Shown here: positions 43,699 through 51,456 of the stretch, one piece after another
Layout: each line of letters begins with the position of its first letter
Position numbering within the stretch: the stretch's first letter is position 1
From: an uncultured Christensenella sp.
GTDB taxonomy: Bacteria; Bacillota; Clostridia; Christensenellales; Borkfalkiaceae
Assembly: GCA_910586065.1 (NCBI GenBank)
Contig: CAJUGI010000003.1
Coordinates: 72,478-136,477 of the forward strand
Direction: 5' to 3'
DNA length: 64,000 nucleotides
Translations under genes and position numbers: made by a program
Notes under the pieces: generated by a model
Databases searched by the model: none
The model's input: only the letters and a program-made list of their open reading frames with translations
Told to the model about the DNA's origin: nothing

Positions 43699-44745
43699 TT
43701 AAGCGTTAGCCCATTCGTTAGAGGTAAATGAAATATTGCTGAACGTAACCTCCGTTCCACGTGTTGCCCAAAGGCAAACGTATACATATTCGCTGTCGGA
43801 TACGGCGAGGTCAAAGTCACTTACCGCCGAATAGGAATAATTACCGATTTTGGCTGTAATAGATTGGCTTGACCTTGCCAATGTAAGCAAATACTCACTG
43901 TTTGCCGCAGGATAATCTACTTTGTTTGAAAAAGCTGCAAGAGAACCTCCGTTTCTTGCATATCCCATAACAGCTTTTGTTGACGTTCCGTAGCAGCCTG
44001 CCGTTACGTAATTACTGCTTACAACCTCCGTCGAATCGATGTAAATATCGTCACGCACCATCAAGCCGAAGCCCGCCTGATTACCGCCGAAGAAAACGAC
44101 CTTTGCCGTTACCGATACCGAAAAAGCGGTTTTGAAGGGCACTTGAATAAATGCCGCCGCTATGCTGTCGTTAGTGCTTTCAACCTTGCCCTTGTTTGTA
44201 GTTTCTTTAACCATGAATGTAAGTCCGCCCTCTGTACTTTGAATTATCACATAGTTTGAGGACACGGTATTTTTACCGGGAACTGTTCCGTACCATTTAT
44301 ATTGCGCCTGCGCATTTGCCGTATCGCCGGTGGTGCCGTTTATATTCGTCCATATCTTTGAAGCGTCCTTATCGGGGTTAAACGGTTCTTTTTCCGGTAT
44401 TTCGTAATTTGGATTTATTATCGCCGCTGCATTATCGGCATAGACAGGCTGTGCGATATTGGTTTTTATATTTGCCGCCAACGCAAGCTTTGACGATTTT
44501 ACCGCATTTGCAATGTAATATGCGTTCATTTTGGCGCCGTATAAATTTGTATGCGTTGCATCTATACCCGTAGCCGTTTTTCCGTCTTACTTTCGTCAGC
44601 CCATTTTTCGCCGGTTGCCGCGTGGTACTTAGCCGCCACGTCATAGCCTGAGCTCTTATAATCGGTTTTAGTAATATCGGTAAGGTCAATGCGCGACAGC
44701 CCCTCTTCTGTTGCCAAATCTCTGATTGCTTGCGCATTTTGCCTG
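43699..44745 (-). pseudogene. Broken CE12-type esterase, C-terminal part
   Basis: Read with one frameshift near 44575-44590, this encodes AQAIRDLATEEGLSRIDLTD...YHAATGEKWADESKT, then DATHTNLYGAKMNAYYIANAV and a C-terminal beta-sandwich to 43699. The THTNLYGA block is the block V of CE12 esterases and matches the intact protein at 17823-19961 (NTHYNKYGAYLTAAYVADSI). Blocks I-III and the signal peptide are missing. At about 44745 the sequence joins abruptly to an unrelated reading frame, so a rearrangement has removed the first half. Confidence 0.75.
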
Positions 44746-45130
44746 TTTTGATTTTATCGTAATTGAGAAAACCCAACAGCGCATTATCGTCTTTATTACC
44801 GTCTATAACTTGCAAAAGGTCTAAAATCTCTTGCTCATAAACAAACTTTTTATGTCTTCCGTCTTTGGTTTTTCAGACCAACTGCGATTTAAACAGAGTG
44901 GAAAAAGCATATGTTACGCCGTTACTTTTAAGTTCTTCCAATCTCTTACGTGAAGATTCGTTTGGATTAAATGCTAACCTTACCATTTGAGGAAAACCGT
45001 AATAAGGGTTATCCCATTCTTTGTAATCGTCGTCTAAAACGTGTTCTCTATCCCACGCTTCTTGGTCTTGGACTATATCGGTAAACTGATAAAACGCAAT
45101 TCTGTCTTCTTCACTGAATTCGCTACCCAT
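44746..45130 (-). pseudogene. Hypothetical gene with internal stop, fused to the esterase remnant
   Basis: It starts MGSEFSEEDRIAFYQFTDIVQD and ends in TGA at 44873 after 85 codons. The same frame goes on beyond the TGA (KTKDGRHKKFVYEQEILDLLQVIDG...LGFLNYDKIKTGK) until the junction at about 44745. The coding-like continuation suggests one gene with a nonsense codon. The family is not recognised; the acidic start and EWDNPYYGFP stretch look like a small soluble protein. No clear ribosome site. Confidence 0.5.
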
Positions 45131-45220
45131 TAAAATTTTGTACGGTGTTGATATTTAAGCCTTCTTTTAAACCTGACGTACGAAGGCAAGAACCGTCGCC
45201 GCAATCGCGCGTTTGTTTAT

Positions 45221-45297
45221 TCAATCACCCGCCACAACGCGATTTCTGTTTTTGACTATGCTATACACTTGAAAAAGACATTGGCTAATGCTATAAT
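45221..45297 (+). promoter_or_regulatory. Duplicated promoter block, copy 1
   Basis: It starts TCAATCACCCGCCACA, then after a 43-base offset -35 TTGAAA (45269-45274), 17-base spacer and -10 TATAAT (45292-45297). It matches the block at 47700-47776 in sequence and spacing. It drives the flavodoxin-like gene. The rest of 45131-45220 holds an AATCGCG/CGCGATT inverted repeat only. Confidence 0.7.
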
Positions 45298-45362
45298 TTT
45301 TATATTATAAAATAACCGGTCGAAAATAATTCGATTAATGAAATAAGTAAAAGGGAAAATTT

Positions 45363-45908
45363 ATGAAAGTTTTGGTTATAACGGGTAGTCCGCATAAAAA
45401 CGGGACTTCGGCTCTTCTTGCCGAAAAGTTTATTCGGGGCGCAACCGAAGCGGGGCATACCGTTGTGCGCTTTGACGCGGGACAAAAACAAATACACCCT
45501 TGCATTGCGTGCGAAACATGCCACAACACAAGCAAGGGGTGCGTCTTTAATGATGGAATGGAAGAAGAGGTTAACAGGCACCTTGTTACGGCGGACGTAA
45601 TTGCGTTTGTTTCTCCCGTTTATTACTACATGTTAACACCGCAGATAGCGGCAGTTATAAGCAGATTTTACGAAAACGAAGCGGGGTTGCATATGACGCA
45701 TAGAAAAGTACGGGCGGTGATGTTGCTCACTATGGCGGACGACACCGAAGAGTCGGCTTTGGGCGCATTACAGACCTTCAAAGGAATAACGAATTATCTT
45801 GGTTGGCAAATTGCGGGCACTGTTGTCGGATTGAATTGCGAAACAGTGGAGACGTTGCAGAAAACGGACTATCAGGAACAAGCTTATAATCTGGGTAAGT
45901 CTTTATAA
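45363..45908 (+). CDS. Flavodoxin-fold NAD(P)H-dependent oxidoreductase
   Basis: A 181-residue FMN reductase-like protein. MKVLVITGSPHKNGTSALLAEKF (FMN phosphate loop), CIACETCHNTSKGCVFNDGM (a Cys-rich loop often seen in Clostridial flavodoxins with Fe-S or thiol redox), and SPVYYYMLTPQIAAVISRF are typical. It probably reduces quinones or other small molecules. It follows promoter block copy 1. The DUF4303 remnant follows after 12 bases. Confidence 0.9.
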   Translation: MKVLVITGSPHKNGTSALLAEKFIRGATEAGHTVVRFDAGQKQIHPCIACETCHNTSKGCVFNDGMEEEVNRHLVTADVIAFVSPVYYYMLTPQIAAVISRFYENEAGLHMTHRKVRAVMLLTMADDTEESALGALQTFKGITNYLGWQIAGTVVGLNCETVETLQKTDYQEQAYNLGKSL

Positions 45909-45920
45909 AAAACGAAGAAA

Positions 45921-45971
45921 ATGACCGATGAGCAAATTGCAAAGACGGTTGTGGAATTTTTTCCTAAGTAA
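45921..45971 (+). pseudogene. Deletion remnant of a DUF4303-like gene
   Basis: A 16-codon ORF MTDEQIAKTVVEFFPK and stop. Its first part equals the start of the intact gene at 20745-21470 (MTDEQIVK) and its second part a segment about 35 codons further (VVDFFPK), so an internal deletion and loss of the rest are evident. The bases after it (CTATGCGGCTGAAAACTCG) also match the sequence downstream of the intact gene. Confidence 0.7.
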
Positions 45972-46041
45972 AAGGCTATGCGGCTGAAAACTCGTTATCG
46001 TAAAAAGAAAGAAATAGCGGGAACGTAAATTCGGAAATATT

Positions 46042-46731
46042 ATGACTAAAACGCAGTTGGAAAATTTGATTAAAAGAATGAACGCTCCGTATGAACCCGA
46101 AATCAAGGTTAGTTGGGAAAATGAGTCTTGGAAAGCAAGGCGTGAAGCGGAAAAATTAAGTGATAATGCATTATTGCCTGTATTAGAACAGATTATCGAC
46201 GAGCACCGCGGCGAAAGCGACGGGGAACGTGAAGTGCGTAGAGCCGCTCGGTTTATATATGCAAAAATATTGAGTAATAATTTTGACGAAAAGGGTTTCT
46301 TGTTTTTATTAAACGAACTTTTTACCGAAACCGATTATTGGACTATCGAAAGTATATTAACAAACATTTGGTTTTTGGATATTCAGCAAGATACAAAACT
46401 ATCGCCGCTTTTGAACTTTGCGGAAAATGCTAACCGTGAAAATTTGCAAACGGTTTTAAATATTTTAATCGAATATAAGAAAAAAGGTAATAAAGACGCG
46501 ATTTCCGCTTATCCCGAAATTTACAAAAAAGTTCACAATAAGTCCGTACCGCTGAAACAAGCCGTCATAGATATTTTACAAAGCCACGGCATTAAAGCAA
46601 AGGCGGATTTAGATAAACAAACAGATGAAGATGGCGCGGCTTTGTACGAAGATTTGAAAGCCGGTATATTGGAAGAGTATGATATTACTTATAAAAAGTT
46701 GGTTTCATTGTTAAATAAATTGGTCAAATAA
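46042..46731 (+). CDS. Helical (HEAT-like) protein, intact copy
   Basis: A 229-residue soluble alpha-helical protein with repeated helix pairs (EKLSDNALLPVLEQIIDEHRG, RRAARFIYAKILSNNFDEKGFLFLLNEL, NRENLQTVLNILIEYKKKG), the look of HEAT/ARM repeats as found in many immunity-like proteins. No catalytic motif is present. A deleted copy lies at 20494-20690. It is probably cotranscribed with the gene at 46742. The ribosome site is weak. Confidence 0.65.
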   Translation: MTKTQLENLIKRMNAPYEPEIKVSWENESWKARREAEKLSDNALLPVLEQIIDEHRGESDGEREVRRAARFIYAKILSNNFDEKGFLFLLNELFTETDYWTIESILTNIWFLDIQQDTKLSPLLNFAENANRENLQTVLNILIEYKKKGNKDAISAYPEIYKKVHNKSVPLKQAVIDILQSHGIKAKADLDKQTDEDGAALYEDLKAGILEEYDITYKKLVSLLNKLVK

Positions 46732-46741
46732 GGAGCGTAAA

Positions 46742-47080
46742 ATGGAAATTTGTGAAATAACGCTTGATGCCAAACACTATGACTTGTTAAAGAGCATGCT
46801 GAATTGCGGCAGCAGGGCGAACCTGATAAGAAAAATACCGATTAACGGAAAAGAATTGTTTTATGATGTGCTTCATGAAATATATTCGCCCGTAACAGAC
46901 GGATGGAGTACGCGTGAAATCGTGTTGAAAGAGTCAGCCGATGCGTTGAATATGTTAAGAATTATGACAAAACAGATATTCCCGAACGATGAAGACTATT
47001 TTGTGCGGCAAATAGGAAAAAAATGGAAGAATTTTCATTTGGAAAAAGATTGTGCGCTTATAATATTTAAAGAACAGTAA
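46742..47080 (+). CDS. Hypothetical protein
   Basis: A 112-residue soluble protein, 10 bases after the HEAT-like gene with a GGAGCG ribosome site. It has mixed alpha/beta character (MEICEITLDAKHYDLLKSML, LFYDVLHEIYSP, KDCALIIFKEQ). The family is not recognised. It is missing from the decayed copy at 20.5 kb, where only the first bases after the HEAT-like stop remain. Confidence 0.6.
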   Translation: MEICEITLDAKHYDLLKSMLNCGSRANLIRKIPINGKELFYDVLHEIYSPVTDGWSTREIVLKESADALNMLRIMTKQIFPNDEDYFVRQIGKKWKNFHLEKDCALIIFKEQ

Positions 47081-47194
47081 AAGCATATAAGGCAAGCACG
47101 GAATGAAATCTTAACGAGAAAAAGTTACTTGACTTCGTAGCGCAATTTACTTAATTATAAAATTCGTTTTAGGTTATTTTTAGGTTTTAAAAAT

Positions 47195-47227
47195 AAAGTC
47201 GAACTACTTTTTTCAAGGTTCGGCTTT
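47195..47227 (+). terminator. Terminator of the HEAT-like operon
   Basis: A 10-bp stem (47195-47204 with 47218-47227, one G-U pair) with a T6 tail. Confidence 0.8.
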
Positions 47228-47235
47228 TTTAATGT

Positions 47236-47283
47236 AAAAAATAACGTAAGTTAACCCAAAAGGCAAGACTTACGTTATTTTTT
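47236..47283. terminator. Bidirectional terminator
   Basis: A perfect 16-bp stem (47236-47251 with 47268-47283), with A6/T6 ends. It includes the stop of the convergent gene at 47275. Confidence 0.85.
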
Positions 47284-47607
47284 ATTTAAATCAATTTCTT
47301 CATTATTCAATGTTATAGTGGTTGTAGGACTACTAATCAAATTTTTTCTTGTTATCTTTACAATAAAGCTATTGTCGTTAATTGTTGTTGTAAGCGTGGC
47401 ATTGAGCCATCTAAACGAGCCAAATACCATCTTATCTTTTTCTTCTCCGTCAACAAAGAGCTTAACGATGTGATTTTTCGTAATTATCTCAATTTTATGA
47501 GTTTGAATTGTATAACAAAATTTTTTTCGTATTTTGAAAATTGTTACAATTTCTAATAGGATAGCAACAACAAAAATTATTCCAGCAACTATTAGAGCAG
47601 GTATCAT
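47275..47607 (-). CDS. Small single-pass membrane protein
   Basis: A 110-residue protein beginning MIPALIVAGIIFVVAILLEIVTIF, an N-terminal membrane segment, then a basic loop (KIRKKF) and a beta-rich domain (KIEIITKNHIVKLFVDGEEKDKMVFGSFRWLNATLTTTI). The family is not recognised. The in-frame start at 47703 would extend into the hairpin of the duplicated promoter block, so 47607 is preferred; its ribosome site is weak. Confidence 0.6.
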   Translation of the reverse strand: MIPALIVAGIIFVVAILLEIVTIFKIRKKFCYTIQTHKIEIITKNHIVKLFVDGEEKDKMVFGSFRWLNATLTTTINDNSFIVKITRKNLISSPTTTITLNNEEIDLNKK

Positions 47608-47699
47608 ATATTTTCTCGCTTTTTTATTTTTAATATAGCACAAATAACGGCTATTTACTATGAAATTAAGGTGAAATTTTAAATGGCACTGTGGCGCGT

Positions 47700-47776
47700 T
47701 CAAGCACCCGCCACAGTGCCAAAGTGTATTCTTACGCTGTCATACAGTTGAAGTTTATGTACGTTTGTAGTATAAT
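47700..47776 (+). promoter_or_regulatory. Duplicated promoter block, copy 2
   Basis: TCAAGCACCCGCCACA at the left, -35 TTGAAG (47748-47753), 17-base spacer, -10 TATAAT (47771-47776). The left part forms a 12-bp hairpin (47685-47696 with 47709-47720). It is homologous to 45221-45297, with the same 43-base offset. Confidence 0.7.
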
Positions 47777-47823
47777 GACTGTACGATAAATATTAATTTA
47801 GTGTTGCGGAAAGGAAAATAAAA

Positions 47824-48092
47824 ATGAATGATAAAGAAATGACTTTTGAGGCGGAAATAATCAATATCGGTGCGGATTTGGTAAAGCTGTATTCCGAAAA
47901 AATACAAACTCCTTTAATCGAGCTTGAACGGCAGATAATTTTAATTTATATGTTCGGAATGGCGAACGCATTACGTGAAAAAACTATCAGCACTTATCTC
48001 CGTTACAAACAGAAACTGCTATGACGGCGGTTATGATTAAGTTGTTCGATTTTTCGATTGAGAAAGCTCAAACACTTATGGGAAGTAAATAA
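47824..48092 (+). pseudogene. Small helical protein, probably frameshifted
   Basis: The first frame encodes MNDKEMTFEAEIINIGADLVKLYSEK...YMFGMANALREKTISTYLRYKQKLL and stops at 48024. Directly at the stop (ATGA overlap) another frame continues as MTAVMIKLFDFSIEKAQTLMGSK to 48092. The second part reads as a natural continuation of the helical protein, so a frameshift is likely, although two coupled small ORFs are possible. The ribosome site GGAAAGGA is good. It follows promoter block copy 2. Confidence 0.5.
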
Positions 48093-48204
48093 ACGGCGTT
48101 TTAAGGTCGGCAAACAATTTTACGAACTGCGTATAGATTGTGCCGAAATCGAACTCTACGGCAAAATAGAAGTAGTAAGCAAAGAACTCAACGACTATCG
48201 TTAA
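48058..48204 (+). pseudogene. 3' fragment of a small hypothetical gene
   Basis: A 48-codon open frame without a proper start, ending VGKQFYELRIDCAEIELYGKIEVVSKELNDYR. It has coding-like composition but partly overlaps the preceding frame and the convergent small membrane gene. It could be a remnant carried over from the neighbouring element. Confidence 0.3.
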
Positions 48205-48310
48205 ACGCATAAAACAGCCGTATAAAGGACGAACGGAACACGAACGCACCCAACAGAACGAAGCCTATCGTCAGTAGTATCGTAAGTATGATATTTAAAA
48301 CTCTACGCAT
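48188..48310 (-). CDS. Small membrane protein
   Basis: A 40-residue protein, MRRVLNIILTILLTIGFVLLGAFVFRSS... with one membrane segment, basic N-terminus and an ending FYAFNDSR. Its ATG overlaps the stop of the preceding small membrane gene by 8 bases, so the two are coupled. Confidence 0.5.
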   Translation of the reverse strand: MRRVLNIILTILLTIGFVLLGAFVFRSSFIRLFYAFNDSR

Positions 48311-48401
48311 TGACGTTACCCCCTGTATAGGCAAGGTAACTTATTAAAAGCGCAATTACGACCAACGCCGTAATTACCAAAATTCTTTTTAAAATCTTCA
48401 T
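48303..48401 (-). CDS. Small membrane protein
   Basis: A 32-residue protein, MKILKRILVITALVVIALLISYLAY..., with one membrane segment and a good AGGAGA ribosome site. It is the first of two overlapping small membrane genes downstream of the gene at 48471. Such pairs are common at the ends of mobile elements; no function can be read. Confidence 0.55.
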   Translation of the reverse strand: MKILKRILVITALVVIALLISYLAYTGGNVNA

Positions 48402-48470
48402 TAAAATTCTCCTTAAATTTGTTTAAAAATAAGATGCCGAAAGATATACTCTCTCGGCATCCGTTTTCTG

Positions 48471-48959
48471 TTAGCCGCTTTTGCCGTCTAACTTCGACCA
48501 ATCAACGCTATCCCAATCGAAGCTGTCTAAATAGGAATCGACTTCTTCGGGTGAAACGTTGCCGTTAAGTTCCGGCGGTTTCGACTGTTTTCGTTTGCGC
48601 TTCGGCTTAACTTTTTTATCGTCCGTCCAAACGTAATCGGGCAATTCACCGCTTTCTTTTTGCTTACGTTCTTCTGCACGCCGCCGACGTTTTTTTTCGC
48701 TCTGTACTTCTTTATCTTGCTTTTCGCGCCGCCGTTCTTTACGTTTTTTTATTCCTTTGTCGATAGACTTGAATAGCGCCCCTACGCACTTGAACGGAAA
48801 AACTATAACCTTGCCTATCACCACGAACACGACAGGACAGAACTTTAATAATAACCAAATAACGATTAGAAAAAAGATAATGCCAAATATGATGGCTAAG
48901 ATGTTAGGTCTGTCTTTTTCCGTTACAAGCGGCGGCGTTCCGTCTGCGGCTATATCCAT
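48471..48959 (-). CDS. Membrane-anchored protein with basic tail
   Basis: A 162-residue form from the ATG at 48959: short acidic start (MDIAADGTPPLVTEKDRPN), a long hydrophobic region of one or two segments (ILAIIFGIIFFLIVIWLLLKFCPVVFVVIGKVIVF), then a highly basic coiled-coil-like tail (GIKKRKERRREKQDKEV...) and an acidic end (YLDSFDWDSVDWSKLDG). The ATG lies right after a terminator T tract, with no ribosome site; an in-frame ATG at 49115 is the alternative. The role is unknown. Confidence 0.5.
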   Translation of the reverse strand: MDIAADGTPPLVTEKDRPNILAIIFGIIFFLIVIWLLLKFCPVVFVVIGKVIVFPFKCVGALFKSIDKGIKKRKERRREKQDKEVQSEKKRRRRAEERKQKESGELPDYVWTDDKKVKPKRKRKQSKPPELNGNVSPEEVDSYLDSFDWDSVDWSKLDGKSG

Positions 48960-48960
48960 A

Positions 48961-48992
48961 AAAAAATGAGAGAAATCGTTATAATTTCTCTC
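48961..48992 (-). terminator. Terminator-like hairpin before the 48471 gene
   Basis: A perfect 9-bp stem (48968-48976 with 48984-48992) followed by seven T on the minus strand, immediately before the ATG at 48959. Confidence 0.65.
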
Positions 48993-49080
48993 AAAATTTT
49001 GCGTGTGTTGACCGAAACTCCCCTTTTTAGGGGGTATTTTGATAGTCAGTTGAACAAAAATCCCCTTTTTCAACACCACC

Positions 49081-49110
49081 AAAAAAATCCCACCCCTATA
49101 GAGGTGAGAT
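49081..49110 (-). terminator. Terminator at the island edge
   Basis: A 10-bp stem with G-U pairs (49087-49096 with 49101-49110), then TTTTTT on the minus strand. With the hairpin at 48961-48992 it ends minus-strand transcription from the island. Confidence 0.7.
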
Positions 49111-49137
49111 TTCAAGAATTCAAGATTTCATTTATGG

Positions 49138-49171
49138 TTGCAACCTTACCGATGCCTGCGCAAGGTTGCAA
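49138..49171. repeat. TTGCAACCTT inverted repeat
   Basis: TTGCAACCTT (49138-49147) and AAGGTTGCAA (49162-49171), 14-base loop. The same word recurs at 51410-51452 and twice at 59158-59293. It lies between the DnaD-like gene and the terminators. Confidence 0.7.
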
Positions 49172-49247
49172 TCTTATTTTTTTGCTTTGCACCCTTCAAG
49201 AGTACGCCATCAGGCATTCGCTTGCATCCTTGCCACACAATTCTTCA

Positions 49248-49655
49248 CTATTTATTGTCCTGCGAAGTAGTGAGTCCCTTGACTATATCTATGACACTTT
49301 TCTTCAGTTTGGGATTGAGCTTTCTGAATAATTTGATTAAATAATCTTCCTGCGAGGATGCCTCTTTCTTCTGTTCGTTCTCATTATTTGATTTCGCTGT
49401 CAATGCTTTCTCAACTTGCTCGACTGTTAATACACCCTCTTGGGCAAAGTGTTTTGCAACCGCCAAAATATATGCCGACGAGACCTCCGCACCTTTAACC
49501 GCTACGCAGTAGTTGACTACCGCTATAAACGCATCCTTTTCCATGCTGGATGACTCAATGAATTGTAAATAGTCTTTTATCTCTTTATTGTTCAACAATC
49601 TTGATGTCAGTAGTGCTTGAATGGAATTATAAAATGTTGCATATTTGTCGTCCAT
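49248..49655 (-). CDS. DnaD-like small protein
   Basis: A 135-residue helical protein. The stretch KGAEVSSAYILAVAKHFAQEGVLTVEQVEKAL resembles the C-terminal domain of DnaD/DnaB replication proteins (VSxxYI..I...W...GI.T.E.A), as often found on phages and mobile elements. No N-terminal winged helix is present, and the basic tail (FRKLNPKLKKSVIDIVKGL) is unassigned. The ribosome site is good (GAGGATT). Confidence 0.5.
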   Translation of the reverse strand: MDDKYATFYNSIQALLTSRLLNNKEIKDYLQFIESSSMEKDAFIAVVNYCVAVKGAEVSSAYILAVAKHFAQEGVLTVEQVEKALTAKSNNENEQKKEASSQEDYLIKLFRKLNPKLKKSVIDIVKGLTTSQDNK

Positions 49656-49697
49656 AGTTAATCCTCATAATCTTGATGAAGTCATCTTTAGTTTCGT

Positions 49698-50597
49698 TCA
49701 GTTTTCCTCGGTTAGTAATTTTTTTAATTCTGCCAACCACAGTTTTGCCATTTCTTTATGACCACTTTTTGTCGGATGGCAATAGTCCAATGTTTCGTAT
49801 CGTTCATCTGCTAATGCAATATCTGCCAGCAAGCAACCTTCCTCTTTCACTGCTAACCTTATCGCACCATTATACCGCGTGTCCTCTTTCATAAAGCGAT
49901 CGTATGCGAGATTGAGCCCTGCTTGTAACCGCCCCATCAGCAACGTGCCACACACGATTTTAGCCGTGGGGTAGTTATTTTTTATCCGCTTTAACATTGT
50001 ACGATATGCCCCATAGAACCCCATTGTGTCATCTGCATTATCCAACCCGAGGTTCATTTCAAACCCTCGGTCGTTAGTTCCCATATAAATCAGAATAATG
50101 TCCGGGGCAATTTCATCGTGCAGATTTGAACATCTCTCTACTGAGCAAGCTGACGGCGCAAATGCACCCGTTACCAAACTTCCCGAGTACGAATTATTGA
50201 CACATAGCTCACCACCCAAGCCGTCGATGACTTGTTTCCACCAGGTGTCGTCTACACTATTGATTTCGTTATCATATGCCTTGTCGTCTTTGTAGTATAC
50301 AGCGTAGCCACGAGGGTTGAACCCTATATACGTTGATATTGAATCGCCAAGTATTGAAACCTTATATTTCGGCATATTCTCCGTTCTCAACCCCCTTATG
50401 CATATTTTTGGACGGTTGTTAGGCTTATTTATGCATATTTTTGGACAGTCAACTGCTTTTTCAACCCGAGCAAGCTCTTCTGCTATAGCTTTTTCAGCCT
50501 TCGGTCTTTGTACCTCTATGCAAATATCAATTAGCTGTTTAACGTCCAATTCGCCATGGAATCGAAAATTAAGAGGTGGCTGTGGGTTACGTTTCAT
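49698..50597 (-). CDS. SGNH/GDSL hydrolase with N-terminal extension
   Basis: A 299-residue protein. Residues 1-75 are an extension with tandem CPKICIN and RPKICIR motifs. Then the SGNH domain: block I KVSILGDSISTY, block III YMGTNDRGF, block V DYCHPTKSGH. Such enzymes cleave acyl esters. No signal peptide is present, so it is probably cytosolic. The ATG at 50597 overlaps the stop of the metallophosphatase gene; the longer frame to 50675 would run far into that gene. Confidence 0.8.
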   Translation of the reverse strand: MKRNPQPPLNFRFHGELDVKQLIDICIEVQRPKAEKAIAEELARVEKAVDCPKICINKPNNRPKICIRGLRTENMPKYKVSILGDSISTYIGFNPRGYAVYYKDDKAYDNEINSVDDTWWKQVIDGLGGELCVNNSYSGSLVTGAFAPSACSVERCSNLHDEIAPDIILIYMGTNDRGFEMNLGLDNADDTMGFYGAYRTMLKRIKNNYPTAKIVCGTLLMGRLQAGLNLAYDRFMKEDTRYNGAIRLAVKEEGCLLADIALADERYETLDYCHPTKSGHKEMAKLWLAELKKLLTEEN

Positions 50598-51396
50598 TTG
50601 TGTTAGGTAGGTCGTCATCTTCCAACACAATGCAGTTGACCATTTTGCTATGCCCAGTGCAAGCATCGAGCGCAATTATTCCTTCTGCATAGTACGGTGA
50701 GAAGTCTTCGCCATCACCAAACTCTGCGCCCTTTCCTTCATACCGTGAGTGTCCAAACGATGTGTGCCAATGTCCACAGACTATCGTCTTCCCAGGCTCT
50801 ATGACACCTTGGTGCGCTGCAAGCATTCCATTATACCAACGTGCAAAATACCAGCCAGCAGCATCGTCATTTCTCCACTCAGGATTGAATTGAAAGAAAC
50901 TTGCATTCCCCCCTACGCCATTTGCTATTGACGGTATCCAACCATGAACGAAAATATAATTCTTGGTTTCATAATAGTTCTTCATTGCTGGAAGAACTGT
51001 CTTAAACAACTCCGACCGTTTAATCCCTGCGGCAGTCGCCTCTGGATACATACTCATCTTGGTCAAAGTACTTCTCGTCAAATCTCGCACGGTATGTACT
51101 GTTCCGTTGCTGTAATGATGAGTATACTGAAAACCCATTTCAGCATACATCGGCAACTTCTCCACGAAATCTACCAGAAGGTCTTCGTGGTTGCCTCTGA
51201 TAAGTATGACCTCATCTTTCTTCAAAAGTCCGAGAACGAACTCCAGCAATTCCTTGCTCTGTTTACCCCTGTCGAACAAATCTCCGCAGATAATCAATTT
51301 ATGAGGTGCTACGTCCATAAAGTAGCCTTGTTCGGTTAATGCTTTAACCATCAAGTCATAAAAGCCGTGGACGTCAGCCACAACGTAATATTTCAT
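50587..51396 (-). CDS. Metallophosphoesterase (calcineurin-like, PPP type)
   Basis: A 269-residue phosphatase. Metal motifs: VADVHGF, CGDLFDRG, RGNHEDL, HGW and CGHWHTSFGH, in the order of serine/threonine phosphatase and diadenosine-tetraphosphatase enzymes. The ATG at 51396 has AAAGGAAA upstream; 51432 would add 12 residues. The leader carries a 15-bp TTTGCAACCTTGCAA inverted repeat. The overlap with the SGNH gene implies joint action, perhaps in phosphate-ester or nucleotide turnover. Confidence 0.88.
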   Translation of the reverse strand: MKYYVVADVHGFYDLMVKALTEQGYFMDVAPHKLIICGDLFDRGKQSKELLEFVLGLLKKDEVILIRGNHEDLLVDFVEKLPMYAEMGFQYTHHYSNGTVHTVRDLTRSTLTKMSMYPEATAAGIKRSELFKTVLPAMKNYYETKNYIFVHGWIPSIANGVGGNASFFQFNPEWRNDDAAGWYFARWYNGMLAAHQGVIEPGKTIVCGHWHTSFGHSRYEGKGAEFGDGEDFSPYYAEGIIALDACTGHSKMVNCIVLEDDDLPNTNET

Positions 51397-51409
51397 TTTT
51401 GCATTTCCT

Positions 51410-51452
51410 TTTGCAACCTTGCAATCGAGCAAAATTCTTGCAAGGTTGCAAA
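51410..51452. repeat. TTTGCAACCTTGCAA inverted repeat
   Basis: A perfect 15-bp inverted repeat (51410-51424 with 51438-51452), 13-base loop, between the PIN gene stop and the metallophosphatase ribosome site. It could act as an RNA structure controlling that gene. Confidence 0.8.
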
Positions 51453-51456
51453 GGTG

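Noticed and set aside
47685..47720. Hairpin considered as an integron attC site
   Set aside because: No attC core (GTTRRRY with matching partner) and no integron integrase; the sequence is better explained as part of a duplicated promoter block.
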